Shown here piece after piece: positions 1 through 8,690 of a stretch of 44,287 nt of DNA. Source of the stretch: a virus. The notes below the pieces were generated by a model. It did no database searches. It was not told the origin of the DNA and saw only the letters and a list, made by a program, of their open reading frames with translations. Position 1 is the first letter of the stretch. Every line of letters starts with the position of its first letter. The DNA is taken from positions 1-44,287 of IMG/VR virus record IMGVR_UViG_3300022927_000039; one strand, written 5' to 3'. A program made the translations under genes and the position numbers.

Positions 1-36
1 AATTGAATTTAATGGTTGAAAGTCTTAACAGTTAAA

Positions 37-417
37 TTAGTTTGGCTTAATAACTAATTGGACTCCTCTTCTTTTAATTCTTTTTCTTAACAAATTTTGT
101 AGACTGGTTGTAGGACCAAAAAGTATTTCAACATCTTTCATAACAAAAGTACTAAGATATTTATGAAATATTTTCATTTCATGATTTAAAAATACATCTA
201 TTGGTAATTGTCTATTACTTTCCCACCACCACATGTCACCTAATTCTAAAAAAAGTTTTTTAAGATTTTTATCTGGAAGTTTATCATAATCATAAAAAGT
301 TAAGATAGTGTTGTCGTGGTTAACTACAATTCCTATGTACTCTTCACCGCCATAAAGTATACCTGTAAGGAAGGGATATTTTTCTTGTGTTTCTTGTATT
401 AGTTTGTCTTTCTCCAC
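37..417 (-). CDS. Hypothetical protein, 126 aa
   Basis: Family not recognised. It is a soluble protein with an acidic, aromatic middle (a DMWWWES stretch near residue 62) and a strongly basic tail (RKRIKRRG). There is no signal peptide or membrane segment. The start codon is GTG; no ATG lies close upstream and no clear ribosome binding site is visible, so the start is uncertain. It is divergent from the late gene at 491, and the shared intergenic region holds that gene's late promoter. Function unknown. Confidence 0.7.
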   Translation of the reverse strand: MEKDKLIQETQEKYPFLTGILYGGEEYIGIVVNHDNTILTFYDYDKLPDKNLKKLFLELGDMWWWESNRQLPIDVFLNHEMKIFHKYLSTFVMKDVEILFGPTTSLQNLLRKRIKRRGVQLVIKPN

Positions 418-439
418 AAAACTATTTAGTCAATTATAT

Positions 440-447
440 GATAAATA
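440..447 (+). promoter_or_regulatory. Late promoter, GATAAATA
   Basis: GATAAATA matches seven of eight bases of the T4 late promoter TATAAATA read by the gp55 sigma factor, and recurs before many virion-type genes here. It lies 43 nt before the gene at 491. Confidence 0.65.
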
Positions 448-490
448 CTGTAATATAAAGAGTTAATTATAGAGTAAAAAATTAAAAAAT

Positions 491-1291
491 ATGAGTTATG
501 GTGATCACAGATTGTTTCTTTACGAAGATATTATAGATATAGTGGTACACTCTGACGGTATATATGTGGATAACAGGCCTATGAATAATAAAAAACTAAT
601 TGCACATAAAGGTATTAACAATGAAATACTTTTTAATATAAGGGACAGGGATAGAAAATTACAAAATGTTTTTTCTGATGTTTTAATGGCTACATTAATA
701 AATCCTTCAACAAAAAGAAGAGTATTTTATAGACTTTTAGAACATACAAGTGATGTAGGTAAAGTAAAACTTACATTAGAAAATTCTGATTTGCAAAGTG
801 TAGATGCAGGCATGTACACAATGTATGTATCAAGAACAGATCAAGATGGGATAGAACATCCGGTTTTTACAAATCAAAATAATGCAGTAAAATTTGATAT
901 AGAAATTACCGATCAGTTAGGTATGGAGCCAGTAGAAACACAAGTAGGAAACACTTTTACTCAAACAGCAAGTGTAGATGCCGGTGACTCTGCAAATATA
1001 TTTGTTTCTTCGGCCTTTAGTGGTAATCAAGATAGAAATTTTCAAACTGCTTTGCACACTATTGCCATTTATCCTGATGCTTATACTGGAAACATTACAG
1101 TACAAGGCAGTTGTGTAGAAGGTACTCCTGAGAACGACGATGCTAGTATAGATTGGTTTGACTTAGAAACATTGACTTTAACATCAGAAAGCAATATAAT
1201 AAATAAAAACTATCAGGTAAACAGTAATTGGATTCGTTTAATTCACACACCTAGTAGTGGAAATATTTCGCAAGTTCACATTAGAAATTAA
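491..1291 (+). CDS. Putative virion structural protein, 266 aa
   Basis: Not assigned to a named family. The sequence is rich in beta-type segments with many Asn, Thr, Ser and Val residues, few Cys, and no membrane helix. The first 100 residues (YEDIIDIVV, then a short region with RDRDRK and an immunoglobulin-like stretch ending DAGMYTMYVS) recall baseplate or fibre-associated beta domains. The second half, after about residue 140, is a further beta-rich domain. A GATAAATA late promoter upstream supports a virion role. Function inferred only from composition and promoter. Confidence 0.7.
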   Translation: MSYGDHRLFLYEDIIDIVVHSDGIYVDNRPMNNKKLIAHKGINNEILFNIRDRDRKLQNVFSDVLMATLINPSTKRRVFYRLLEHTSDVGKVKLTLENSDLQSVDAGMYTMYVSRTDQDGIEHPVFTNQNNAVKFDIEITDQLGMEPVETQVGNTFTQTASVDAGDSANIFVSSAFSGNQDRNFQTALHTIAIYPDAYTGNITVQGSCVEGTPENDDASIDWFDLETLTLTSESNIINKNYQVNSNWIRLIHTPSSGNISQVHIRN

Positions 1292-1320
1292 TTGACAAAT
1301 CACTTAATATCCTGTATAAT
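1292..1320 (+). promoter_or_regulatory. Consensus sigma70 promoter of the primase gene
   Basis: TTGACA at 1292-1297, a 17-nt spacer, and TATAAT at 1315-1320: a perfect match to the bacterial housekeeping promoter. The -10 box ends 6 nt before the primase ATG at 1327, so transcription should begin at or next to the start codon and give a leaderless mRNA. Confidence 0.85.
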
Positions 1321-1326
1321 AATACT

Positions 1327-2304
1327 ATGGATATCGATATTCTTGTTGAGCAAGTACACAGGCTCTTATTAGATCATTTGCCTATTAAGACAAGCAAAAC
1401 ACCTAGTGGCTGGAGGACTATGGACTGTCCTATGTGTACTGATAAAAGAAAACGCGGCGGTCTCATTACAACAGGAGCAAAAATATCCTATAATTGTTTT
1501 AATTGTGGCTTTACTACTGGTTGGGAACCTAACCCTACATTAGGTAAGAAATATAAAGATCTTGCTGACAAGTTAGGTGCGACAGCAGAAGAAATACATA
1601 AGGTCCAAATAGAAATTTTAAAATATGCAGAAATATTAGAAACTGAACAAGAAACTGATTATGTATATAATTTGCAAAAGTTTGATACAGTACGACTTCC
1701 AGAATCAGTTATAAGTTTAGATGATTTAGATATAGATCATCCTGTAAAAAAATATGCTATAGACAGAGGCATAGATGGTCTCTACCCTTTAATGTTCTTT
1801 AATGAACCTCTGTACAAGCAAAGATTAGTAGTCCCCTTTACTTATAATAATGAATTAGTTGGTTGGACAGGAAGACATATAAATCCTCCTGATAAGACTA
1901 CACCTAAATACTTACATAATATGCCGTCTGGATATGTTTTTAATATAGATAGATTTGCAGACAGTAAAAGAGAAATTGTTATAGTGACAGAAGGCGTCTT
2001 TGATGCTATAATGATAGATGGTATAGCAATACAAGGAAATAGTGTAGGGCCTGAACAGGCACACCTAATAGAAAAATTGGGCAAAAGAATTATTATATGT
2101 CCTGACAGAGATGAGGCTGGTACAGAATTGATGTTGCAGGCCGCTGAACTAGGGTGGGAAGTAAGTTTCCCGCCTTGGCATGCAGATTGTAAAGATGCCG
2201 CTGATGCAGTTATTAAATATGGCAGACTTGCTACAGTGGACAGTATTATTAGAAATGCTGTAGATAATGAATTAAAGATTAAAGTTAGAGCTAAAATGGT
2301 ATGA
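1327..2304 (+). CDS. DNA primase, zinc finger plus Toprim
   Basis: Makes RNA primers for lagging-strand replication, presumably working with the helicase at 3096. Residues 34-37 (CPMC) and 57-60 (CFNC) form a four-cysteine zinc site, followed by a core region and a Toprim fold with the EG motif near residue 221 (VTEGVFDA) and a DRDE motif near 260 (CPDRDEAG). The size of 325 aa is close to T4 gp61-type primases. It is transcribed from a perfect sigma70 promoter with no room for a leader. Its stop overlaps the start of the next small gene (ATGA). The primase call is firm; orthology to T4 gene 61 in particular is likely but not proven. Confidence 0.92.
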   Translation: MDIDILVEQVHRLLLDHLPIKTSKTPSGWRTMDCPMCTDKRKRGGLITTGAKISYNCFNCGFTTGWEPNPTLGKKYKDLADKLGATAEEIHKVQIEILKYAEILETEQETDYVYNLQKFDTVRLPESVISLDDLDIDHPVKKYAIDRGIDGLYPLMFFNEPLYKQRLVVPFTYNNELVGWTGRHINPPDKTTPKYLHNMPSGYVFNIDRFADSKREIVIVTEGVFDAIMIDGIAIQGNSVGPEQAHLIEKLGKRIIICPDRDEAGTELMLQAAELGWEVSFPPWHADCKDAADAVIKYGRLATVDSIIRNAVDNELKIKVRAKMV

Positions 2305-2459
2305 ACGAAAAGTTTCAACATTGGAAAAATATTTGTAGACTACATTGGAAGGAAATTGTTACTATGTCTATAGCATTACATTGGATTGTAGACTTATTAA
2401 TATTAGGACCAATAGTTTTCTTTTTGGGATATTTGTTTGGAGTACATGTAGGACATTAG
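2301..2459 (+). CDS. Small membrane protein, 52 aa
   Basis: Starts in an ATGA overlap with the primase stop, so it is probably translationally coupled. It has an amphipathic, tryptophan-containing N-terminus and one hydrophobic helix over roughly residues 29-47 (VDLLILGPIVFFLGYLFG). The position between primase and the SGNH gene suggests early expression. Function unknown. Confidence 0.6.
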   Translation: MNEKFQHWKNICRLHWKEIVTMSIALHWIVDLLILGPIVFFLGYLFGVHVGH

Positions 2460-2460
2460 T

Positions 2461-3108
2461 ATGAAATTATATGTAAACGGTTGTAGTTTTAGTTATGGTA
2501 ATACATTAGAAAATAAATTGGCATGGCCTGATTTTATGGAAGACTTTGATGTGATAAACGAAAGTTGGATAGGTAGTAGTAATAAAAGAATTTTAAGAAG
2601 AACTATAAACTACATAGAAAATAATGCTTATCATGATACATTTTTTGTAATACAATTATCTGATTGGTTTAGAGATGAATGGTATGATGCAGAATTTGAT
2701 ACATGGATAGGAATGTGTAAAGATCATGTTGTTTTAGATGATATATCATATAATAGAAGTGATATAGATCAGGAAGAATTAAATAGAAAGGTTAAAACAT
2801 TTATACAACATTCTTTATTACATAGAACAATAAAAACTGTAGAACAAGAAACATTTAATCTTTTAAATACGGCAATAGCATATTTTAATCAAAATGATGT
2901 CAAATATTTGATTACAGGAATGAGTTCTAGATGTATGCCACATGAAAATAATGTAAATATTGTTGTTCCAGGAAATTTTATTAAGCCTATAAGCATAATT
3001 GCAGGTAATAACATCATTAGCACTAGTGATAGTCATCCAGACAAACAGGGTCATAAACTAGTTGCAAGATATATAAGAAGTGAGATAGAAAAGATATGGC
3101 AGATATAA
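2461..3108 (+). CDS. SGNH/GDSL-like hydrolase, 215 aa
   Basis: The N-terminus NGCSFSYGN (residues 6-14) matches block I of SGNH hydrolases, with Ser9 as the likely nucleophile. The C-terminal DSHPDKQGH supplies the D-x-x-H catalytic pair, and an Asn/Gly-containing block (TGMSSR) lies between. The family hydrolyses esters of lipids or acylated sugars; the phage substrate is unknown. It is one of three such proteins in the window (others at 18554 and 19603). Its 3' end overlaps the helicase gene by 13 nt. The fold call is good; activity is inferred. Confidence 0.72.
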   Translation: MKLYVNGCSFSYGNTLENKLAWPDFMEDFDVINESWIGSSNKRILRRTINYIENNAYHDTFFVIQLSDWFRDEWYDAEFDTWIGMCKDHVVLDDISYNRSDIDQEELNRKVKTFIQHSLLHRTIKTVEQETFNLLNTAIAYFNQNDVKYLITGMSSRCMPHENNVNIVVPGNFIKPISIIAGNNIISTSDSHPDKQGHKLVARYIRSEIEKIWQI

Positions 3109-4478
3109 AAACATATAATGAAGAAACACAAGAACTTTTTTTAAGGTTTTTGTTGAGCGATTCAGACTTATTTGCAAGGTGTCAGAATATAGTCAACCCG
3201 GTGTACTTTAATTTAAAGTATAGGAAAGCAGTTGATTTATTTATAAGTCATAGCACTGAGCACAATTCTATTCCTACTCCTGAACAAGTAAGTGCAGTTG
3301 CAGGAGTACAATTAGAGCCTATTCCAAATGTAACTCCTGATCATCATGAATGGTTTATGAATGAATTTGAAACTTTTTGCAGACACAAAGCATTAGAAAA
3401 AGCAATTATAGAAAGCACAGACTTATTAGAAAATCAAGACTATGGCACAGTTGAAAATAAGATTAAAGATGCAAGTCAAGTTGGTTTGGTTAAAGACTTG
3501 GGTTTAGAATATTTTGAAAATCCCAAAGAAAGATTACAATGGATCAAAGATCAAGCAGGGGCAATTAGTACAGGTTGGAAGGGTATAGATCACAAACTTT
3601 ATGGTGGCCTGAACAGAGGAGAGATGACAATCTTTGCTGGTGGTTCTGGTGCAGGTAAAAGTTTGTTTTTACAAAATTTTGCAGTCAATTGGGCATTAGC
3701 AGGATTTAACGTTGTTTACATTAGTTTAGAGCTTAGTGAACAACTTATTAGTATGAGATTAGATAGTATGGTATCTGGTTATGGCACAAAAGAAGTGATG
3801 CGTAATATGGATGATGTAGATTTGAAAGTGCGTATGAAAGCCAAAGGTGCTGGTAAATTAAGAGTTAAACAAATGCCTAACGGTGTTAATGCAAATGATA
3901 TCAGAGTATTTTTGCGAGAATATGAAATATCCTGTGGTGAGAAAGTAGATTGTTTACTTGTGGATTATTTGGATTTGATGATGCCTATTAGTGCAAAAGT
4001 AAGTGGCAGTGATTTGTTTATTAAGGACAAATATGTATCTGAAGAGTTGCGTAACCTAGCAGTAGAAAGAGACTTACTATTTGTAACGGCTTCACAGTTA
4101 AACAGAGGCGCAGTAGAAGAAATAGAATTTGATCATCATCATATAGCAGGTGGTATCAGTAAAATACAAACAGCAGATAATGTTGTAGGTATTTTTACAA
4201 GTAATGCTATGCGAGAAAAAGGTAGATATCAAATACAGTTTATGAAAACACGTTCTAGTAGTGGTGTAGGCACCAAAGTAGATTTAAGATTTGATCCTGA
4301 TACACTTAGAATAGAAGATTTACAAGACGGAGATGAAGATGCTGATACAATCACAACTTCAAGCCTAGTAGATCAACTAAAACGTAGTAATACAATTAAA
4401 GCAGATGAGCCAGAACAGAAAGATACTATAGGCCAAGCGATGAACATGCGAGAGTTCCTGAAAAAGAATGATTTATAA
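3096..4478 (+). CDS. Replicative DNA helicase, DnaB / T4 gp41 type
   Basis: A 460-aa hexameric 5'-3' helicase expected to drive the replication fork with the primase at 1327. The N-terminal helical domain (about 1-120) precedes a RecA-like core with Walker A GGSGAGKS near residues 182-189, Walker B LLVDYLDL near residue 290, and a DnaB-type ASQLNRG segment near 332. The tail ends NMREFLKKNDL. The length is typical of the T4 gp41 family. The start overlaps the SGNH gene by 13 nt, consistent with one operon from the primase promoter. Confidence 0.93.
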   Translation: MADIKTYNEETQELFLRFLLSDSDLFARCQNIVNPVYFNLKYRKAVDLFISHSTEHNSIPTPEQVSAVAGVQLEPIPNVTPDHHEWFMNEFETFCRHKALEKAIIESTDLLENQDYGTVENKIKDASQVGLVKDLGLEYFENPKERLQWIKDQAGAISTGWKGIDHKLYGGLNRGEMTIFAGGSGAGKSLFLQNFAVNWALAGFNVVYISLELSEQLISMRLDSMVSGYGTKEVMRNMDDVDLKVRMKAKGAGKLRVKQMPNGVNANDIRVFLREYEISCGEKVDCLLVDYLDLMMPISAKVSGSDLFIKDKYVSEELRNLAVERDLLFVTASQLNRGAVEEIEFDHHHIAGGISKIQTADNVVGIFTSNAMREKGRYQIQFMKTRSSSGVGTKVDLRFDPDTLRIEDLQDGDEDADTITTSSLVDQLKRSNTIKADEPEQKDTIGQAMNMREFLKKNDL

Positions 4479-4479
4479 T

Positions 4480-4487
4480 GATAAATA
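4480..4487 (+). promoter_or_regulatory. Late promoter, GATAAATA
   Basis: GATAAATA immediately after the helicase stop, 27 nt before the ATG at 4515. It marks the switch from replication genes to the block of late genes. Confidence 0.7.
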
Positions 4488-4514
4488 GCATTATACATAT
4501 TTTATGGAGACGAC

Positions 4515-4787
4515 ATGCGTAAAACTCGCAGTATATTAGAAGAACTAAATCAAATTTCTGTTGATAGAGATAGGAATCATGTGGTCTCAAATAGGGGAGA
4601 GCATGTCATCAATAGTGCTATTAATCTTATAGAACAGATTGAAACACATTATGATGAACAAACTGCTAAAGATCTTAAAAACAGATTAATTAACAGCATT
4701 AAAGCAAAAGATATTAAAAAATTCTCCCGAGGTATTGGTAAGGTTATCAAAGAATCACAAAGGGAAATTGACAATGCTAATAAATGA
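4515..4787 (+). CDS. Hypothetical late protein, 90 aa, possible head-targeted leader
   Basis: A mostly helical, charged protein. The beginning, MRKTRSILEELN, contains an I-L-E site at residues 7-9 like the T4 gp21 protease consensus; the remainder carries a RGEHVINSAINLI helix and a basic C-terminal helix. ATGGAGACGAC before the ATG provides a ribosome binding site. It overlaps the next gene by 14 nt. Similar small proteins are, from memory, common next to the helicase in T4-like marine phages. Function unknown. Confidence 0.72.
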   Translation: MRKTRSILEELNQISVDRDRNHVVSNRGEHVINSAINLIEQIETHYDEQTAKDLKNRLINSIKAKDIKKFSRGIGKVIKESQREIDNANK

Positions 4788-5412
4788 AATTGTAGTTAAA
4801 GAAAAAGACGTCAATTTACCTGGTAATCCTGTACCTATAAAACACGGTAAAGAAGTTACCTTAGGTAATGAAAAATTTGTTTATGATCTTAACAATAATA
4901 TTTGGTTAAGAAAATCTGACGGACAAGCAATCCCTCAAAATAGCGAAGCACATATGGTTCTTATGGCAACACAAGGGTATGAACCAGATGGAGTAAACCA
5001 ATTAAGTCCTGGAGCCTGGAAGACTGTCAAAGGTACTATTAATAATTTGATAGGAGGACCTCTTGGTGTTGCAAGTAGAGCTGATCCAAATGCATCACTC
5101 CTAGGAAAAATATCAGGTGTGATAGGTGATGGGTTACAAAGATTAATTAGAGGTCTTGGTAATAAAAGAAAAATACAAATTATTAATGTTGGCGACATGG
5201 TACAATGGAATGCTGAAAAAAATAATAAAAATATTAAAAAAGGTGACTTAGTACAAGGTCCTGTAATAGCAGTTGCAGGAGATTCTTATCCAGCAGGAAT
5301 ACCTTCAGAAGGCGGAGCAACAGAGGTACCGCAAGGAAAACTTTTAATCAAATCTAAAACAGGTGTGATATTTACAAAACCTATTGATCGTGTACAAAAA
5401 GTTCAGGGTTAA
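4774..5412 (+). CDS. Putative internal/virion protein, 212 aa
   Basis: The chosen start gives MLINEIVVKEKD, which fits the shared leader seen in this block (V-K-E at residues 8-10), and is preceded by AAAGGGAAAT; an upstream in-frame ATG at 4735 would remove this match. The middle has a glycine-rich segment and a basic stretch (GLGNKRKIQI). The C-terminal half (NVGDMVQWNA ... GDLVQGPVIAVAG) looks like a small beta-barrel. Function unknown; packaging in the head is inferred from the leader. Confidence 0.7.
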   Translation: MLINEIVVKEKDVNLPGNPVPIKHGKEVTLGNEKFVYDLNNNIWLRKSDGQAIPQNSEAHMVLMATQGYEPDGVNQLSPGAWKTVKGTINNLIGGPLGVASRADPNASLLGKISGVIGDGLQRLIRGLGNKRKIQIINVGDMVQWNAEKNNKNIKKGDLVQGPVIAVAGDSYPAGIPSEGGATEVPQGKLLIKSKTGVIFTKPIDRVQKVQG

Positions 5413-5414
5413 AA

Positions 5415-6671
5415 ATGAAATTTGTCGAAATCTCAAATAGTTTCCTTAAGGAAATTATACTAGAAGCAGAAAATAAAAATACTCATTTAGAGCATTTGGA
5501 AGACAATATTTTTAACAAAGGATACCAAGGCGCCAAAGAAGCAATAAATTATTTGTTTAGTCTACATGAGATGCTAGAAGGAAGTTCCAAAACTCCAGTC
5601 AGCATGACAACAAAATGGGACGGTGCACCAGCCATTATTGCAGGCAAAGATCCTCAATCAGGAAAATTTTTTGTAGGCACCAAAGGTGTATTTGCACAAA
5701 AACCCAAATTAAATTTTACAGAAAAAGACATTGAGGAGAATCATCCTGCTGAAGAGTTACAAAATAAATTAAAACTTGCATTAAAAACTTTAAATAGTTT
5801 GAACTGGAATACAGTTGCTCAAGGAGATATGCTTTTTTCTAAAAGTGATTTGAAAACTGTAGATGTTGACGGGGAGGAATGTATTGTTTTTAAACCAAAT
5901 ACCATAGTGTATGCAGTACCCACAAACAGTGACCTAGCAAAAGAAATTTCTAGTGCAGAAATAGGAATTGTTTGGCATACAGAGTATGTAGGAGGGCCTA
6001 CGTTAGCCGATACAACTGCTAAATTTGGTTTTGACAGTAGTGTACTTGGTAATAGTAATAAAGTTTGGCATAGAGATGCATTAATAAAAGATTTTAGTGG
6101 AACAGTGACACTTACACAAGAAGAAAGTGATAATATTATAAATTCTATAAAACAAGCAGATAGTTATTTAAAAAGTATAGATTCAGAAACATTTGCTTGG
6201 TTAGAAAAAGGTAATGATTTAATAGGTAAAGATTTCCTACAACAACTAAAGGCCCATGTAAATAATAATATTAGAGCAGGAGCATTTGATGAGCCCACTA
6301 AGTTTGCACAGGGGTTTGTACAAAAGTATATAGATTTTATGCAAAAGAAAATAGACGGTTATAAAACACAGGCTAAACAGGACGAAATGACAGAAAAATT
6401 AGTACAAGGTGTAAAGTTTATTAAAGAACACGTTCCTGGGATAGTGAGCGTATATGATCTGTATTTAAAGATAATACAATCTAAAGTAAACATAATTAAA
6501 AAGTTAGAAACAATTAGACAGTTACCTACATTTAAGGAAACTGAAAACGGATATGAAGTAACAGGCGAAGAAGGGTTTGTTGCAGTTGACAGAATAGGTA
6601 ATGCATTAAAACTAGTAGATAGACTGGAGTTTAGCAGACTGAACTTCGGAACAGGAGCACCTGGAAAATGA
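5415..6671 (+). CDS. Nucleotidyltransferase/ligase-like protein, 418 aa
   Basis: The body shows motifs reminiscent of the covalent nucleotidyltransferase superfamily (DNA/RNA ligases, capping enzymes): KWDGAP at residues 67-72 as motif I (K-x-D-G with Lys67 as candidate AMP acceptor), AQGDMLF near 135-141 like motif III, and IVFKPN near 157-162 like motif IV. The leader MKFVEISNSFLKEIILEAEN has an I-L-E|A site. The helical C-terminal half (about 230-400) matches no ligase domain I know. Inferred to bind ATP or a similar nucleotide and to be packaged in the head; activity unproven. It starts 2 nt after the previous stop. Confidence 0.6.
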   Translation: MKFVEISNSFLKEIILEAENKNTHLEHLEDNIFNKGYQGAKEAINYLFSLHEMLEGSSKTPVSMTTKWDGAPAIIAGKDPQSGKFFVGTKGVFAQKPKLNFTEKDIEENHPAEELQNKLKLALKTLNSLNWNTVAQGDMLFSKSDLKTVDVDGEECIVFKPNTIVYAVPTNSDLAKEISSAEIGIVWHTEYVGGPTLADTTAKFGFDSSVLGNSNKVWHRDALIKDFSGTVTLTQEESDNIINSIKQADSYLKSIDSETFAWLEKGNDLIGKDFLQQLKAHVNNNIRAGAFDEPTKFAQGFVQKYIDFMQKKIDGYKTQAKQDEMTEKLVQGVKFIKEHVPGIVSVYDLYLKIIQSKVNIIKKLETIRQLPTFKETENGYEVTGEEGFVAVDRIGNALKLVDRLEFSRLNFGTGAPGK

Positions 6672-7483
6672 GCATGCCAGAAAACAAATTTAATTTTAAA
6701 CTAATTGATCAAGAAATATCTGAAGCAAGACTGTTTAGGACATCAAATAATTTTAGAAATTTAACAGGCAGAGAAGTAGCAAATTTATTATATTTAACAA
6801 CACTATCTACATGGATGATGACTAAAGATAGTAAGCAGGAAAGTTTTGCAAGATCTTATTTAAAGCAATCTACTCAGTATGGCCCTTATATTTTATTCAG
6901 AAGTCATGCAACTGATTTATTTTTATTAGCATATCATGTTAATGATCCAGAAAATAAAAATATTAAATTAAAAAATAATATCGAAAGTAAAAGATTTTTA
7001 AAATCCCTACAATTTAATAATAGACAACATTGGTTAAATATGTCTAAGATTAGTAGTGGTAAAGATAGAAACAGTGAAATGTATTCTTTTTTTATGAGAT
7101 TAGAATCACAACTCAAAATTAGCGACTCCAGATATAAAAAATGGAGAAGACTTGTTAGTGATTGGGGCAACTTAAAATATACAGCCAGACAATTAGTAGT
7201 TACATCTATACTTCAAGAATATAGACGAATTGCAAAAGGCAGTGAAATGGTAAGCCCATTGAGCACAATGACAAGATATAAAAAATATATTGTTACTGAT
7301 AAGGAAAAACCAAGTACAGCAAAAAGAGTTGCCGGTGCAGTTGCTGGTGCGGCCGCAGGCAGGTATGCAGGTAAGAAGATTGCACAAAAAACAGGAAAAA
7401 ATATTGATAAATATAAGAAGTACGGTACAGGTATTGGAGCAATAGCAGGATACTGGGCAAGTGGAAGGCAGAGACAAAAATGA
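6668..7483 (+). CDS. Putative internal protein, 271 aa
   Basis: Overlaps the previous stop by 4 nt (ATGA). An alternative ATG at residue 3 is equally possible. The beginning contains KLIDQEISEARLF, an I-S-E|A site like a T4 prohead-protease cut. The middle is helical and rich in Arg, Lys and Trp. The C-terminal 70 residues hold a glycine/alanine-rich glycine-zipper-like segment (AGAVAGAAAGRYAGKK, then GTGIGAIAGYWASG), which suggests membrane insertion or oligomerisation. Membrane penetration during genome delivery is a speculative reading. Confidence 0.65.
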   Translation: MSMPENKFNFKLIDQEISEARLFRTSNNFRNLTGREVANLLYLTTLSTWMMTKDSKQESFARSYLKQSTQYGPYILFRSHATDLFLLAYHVNDPENKNIKLKNNIESKRFLKSLQFNNRQHWLNMSKISSGKDRNSEMYSFFMRLESQLKISDSRYKKWRRLVSDWGNLKYTARQLVVTSILQEYRRIAKGSEMVSPLSTMTRYKKYIVTDKEKPSTAKRVAGAVAGAAAGRYAGKKIAQKTGKNIDKYKKYGTGIGAIAGYWASGRQRQK

Positions 7484-7920
7484 ACAAAATACAAAAAGAT
7501 GCAATAGTAGATTCGTTTAATAAAAAATGGAAATACAGAAAAGACAAAGAACAATATGGTATGGCCGATGCATGGAAAATTATCTATTCTCCAAATGCAG
7601 AAGGTAAGTATGTAGGTGATTGCGAAGACTATGCTCTATCAATTCTTTACAGACTATGTGGTGAAAGCCATTTAAAAATGTGGTGGATGCTTATTACTCA
7701 TCAAGCAGGTATCTGTTTAGTGGGTCCAAGTAAATGGAAAGTATCTCACGCAGTATTAAGATATAAAGGCGAGTATGTAGATAACTGGACTAAAAAGTTT
7801 GGCCCTAAATCTGCAATAGAAAAGAATCACACTTTCCATATTTTTTATGGATATGGTTGGGCATACTTCACTGCAATAAAAATGGTTATCAGTAAAATAG
7901 TAAGAACATTAAAAAAATGA
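7480..7920 (+). CDS. LapG-like transglutaminase-fold cysteine peptidase, 146 aa
   Basis: GDCEDYA at residues 46-52 is the signature of bacterial transglutaminase-like cysteine peptidases (LapG group). Cys48, His90 (VSHAVL) and Asp101 (YVDNW) form a complete candidate C-H-D triad in the right order. There is no signal peptide. Residues 124-142 (YGWAYFTAIKMVISKIV) could form a membrane-associated helix. It overlaps both neighbours (ATGA with the gene before, 4 nt with the gene after), so it belongs to the late internal-protein operon, but lacks the shared leader. Processing of a virion or host envelope protein is inferred. Confidence 0.72.
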   Translation: MNKIQKDAIVDSFNKKWKYRKDKEQYGMADAWKIIYSPNAEGKYVGDCEDYALSILYRLCGESHLKMWWMLITHQAGICLVGPSKWKVSHAVLRYKGEYVDNWTKKFGPKSAIEKNHTFHIFYGYGWAYFTAIKMVISKIVRTLKK

Positions 7921-8369
7921 AAATAAAAGAAATTATCAGAGAAGAAATAGATCAAGCAGAAGCAAGTCAGGTTTATCAATCTTTGATTGCTACAAATACT
8001 CCTATGGGAAGATTAACTGCATATTATTTTCAACAAACAAGAAATAGTGCTAAACATACTTCTATAGATAGTGCTCAGCAAGAAGCAGAAATTTTAGCAA
8101 AGGCGGCTCTTGATAAAATTAAAGATGACGATCTAGGAGTTGAAAAACTTAGCAAAGAAAAAATAGAGAAATACAAAAAATATAGTGATAAGTTTTATGG
8201 TAATCAGTATGTTAAAGTTGCAAGAGACCAATTACCTCAAGAATTACAAGCCTATTTGCCCATAATAGATCAAGGATTAGGTAAAGGATTTAGATCGGGT
8301 GTAAGTGTAGGTTCAAATTTATCTAAATTATTCGATCCTAGTAACATAAAATATTCTAGAAAAAGATAA
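7917..8369 (+). CDS. Putative capsid-packaged protein, 150 aa
   Basis: The leader MKIKEIIREEIDQAEAS closely follows the shared M-K-I-x-E-I pattern and contains an I-R-E site at residues 7-9. The remainder is helical and charged, with no catalytic motif or membrane segment. Translation is coupled to the peptidase gene through a 4-nt ATGA overlap. Its stop codon lies inside the late promoter of the next gene. Function unknown. Confidence 0.72.
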   Translation: MKIKEIIREEIDQAEASQVYQSLIATNTPMGRLTAYYFQQTRNSAKHTSIDSAQQEAEILAKAALDKIKDDDLGVEKLSKEKIEKYKKYSDKFYGNQYVKVARDQLPQELQAYLPIIDQGLGKGFRSGVSVGSNLSKLFDPSNIKYSRKR

Positions 8370-8372
8370 ATA
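8365..8372 (+). promoter_or_regulatory. Late promoter, GATAAATA
   Basis: GATAAATA overlaps the stop codon of the preceding gene and lies 41 nt before the ATG at 8414. Confidence 0.7.
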
Positions 8373-8413
8373 AGTACATATAGAAGTTAAAAGACTTCAT
8401 AAAGGAGAATAAA

Positions 8414-8674
8414 ATGGCACAATCAGATAGAAGAGCGGCGGCGGCTGGTGAGTTTATTGGTAAAGACGTATTTTTAAAGTCATTCCAACAACAATCAGGA
8501 AACATTAGTGCTTCTGATTTAACACAATTAGTTAGTTCAGCTCAAAACTTAAACCTTTCAGTTCTTAAAGTTGGTAGTGTATCAGGTGATACAGTAAACT
8601 TAATTGTTGAAGGTGCTGATAATTTAGCAAACGGTGACATTGCAGGTTACGTGATCGGCGATACATCATTCTAA
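8414..8674 (+). CDS. Small abundant-type late protein, 86 aa
   Basis: A stand-alone late unit with its own GATAAATA promoter, a strong AAAGGAG binding site and a terminator right after. The N-terminus is Arg/Ala rich (SDRRAAAAGEF). The rest alternates polar and hydrophobic residues like a small beta-domain ending GYVIGDTSF. No Cys or Trp. The insulated arrangement suggests high expression, as for a capsid decoration or tail accessory protein, but no family is recognised. Confidence 0.75.
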   Translation: MAQSDRRAAAAGEFIGKDVFLKSFQQQSGNISASDLTQLVSSAQNLNLSVLKVGSVSGDTVNLIVEGADNLANGDIAGYVIGDTSF

Positions 8675-8690
8675 ATTTAACAGAATATTA

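Noticed and set aside
1842-2321. A 159-codon minus-strand frame opposite the primase
   Set aside because: The primase frame has zinc and Toprim motifs and a perfect promoter; the opposite frame has none.
7193-7554. Three overlapping minus-strand frames rich in Phe, Cys and Leu
   Set aside because: All oppose the glycine-zipper protein and the cysteine peptidase; their composition is that of antisense Lys/Gly codons.
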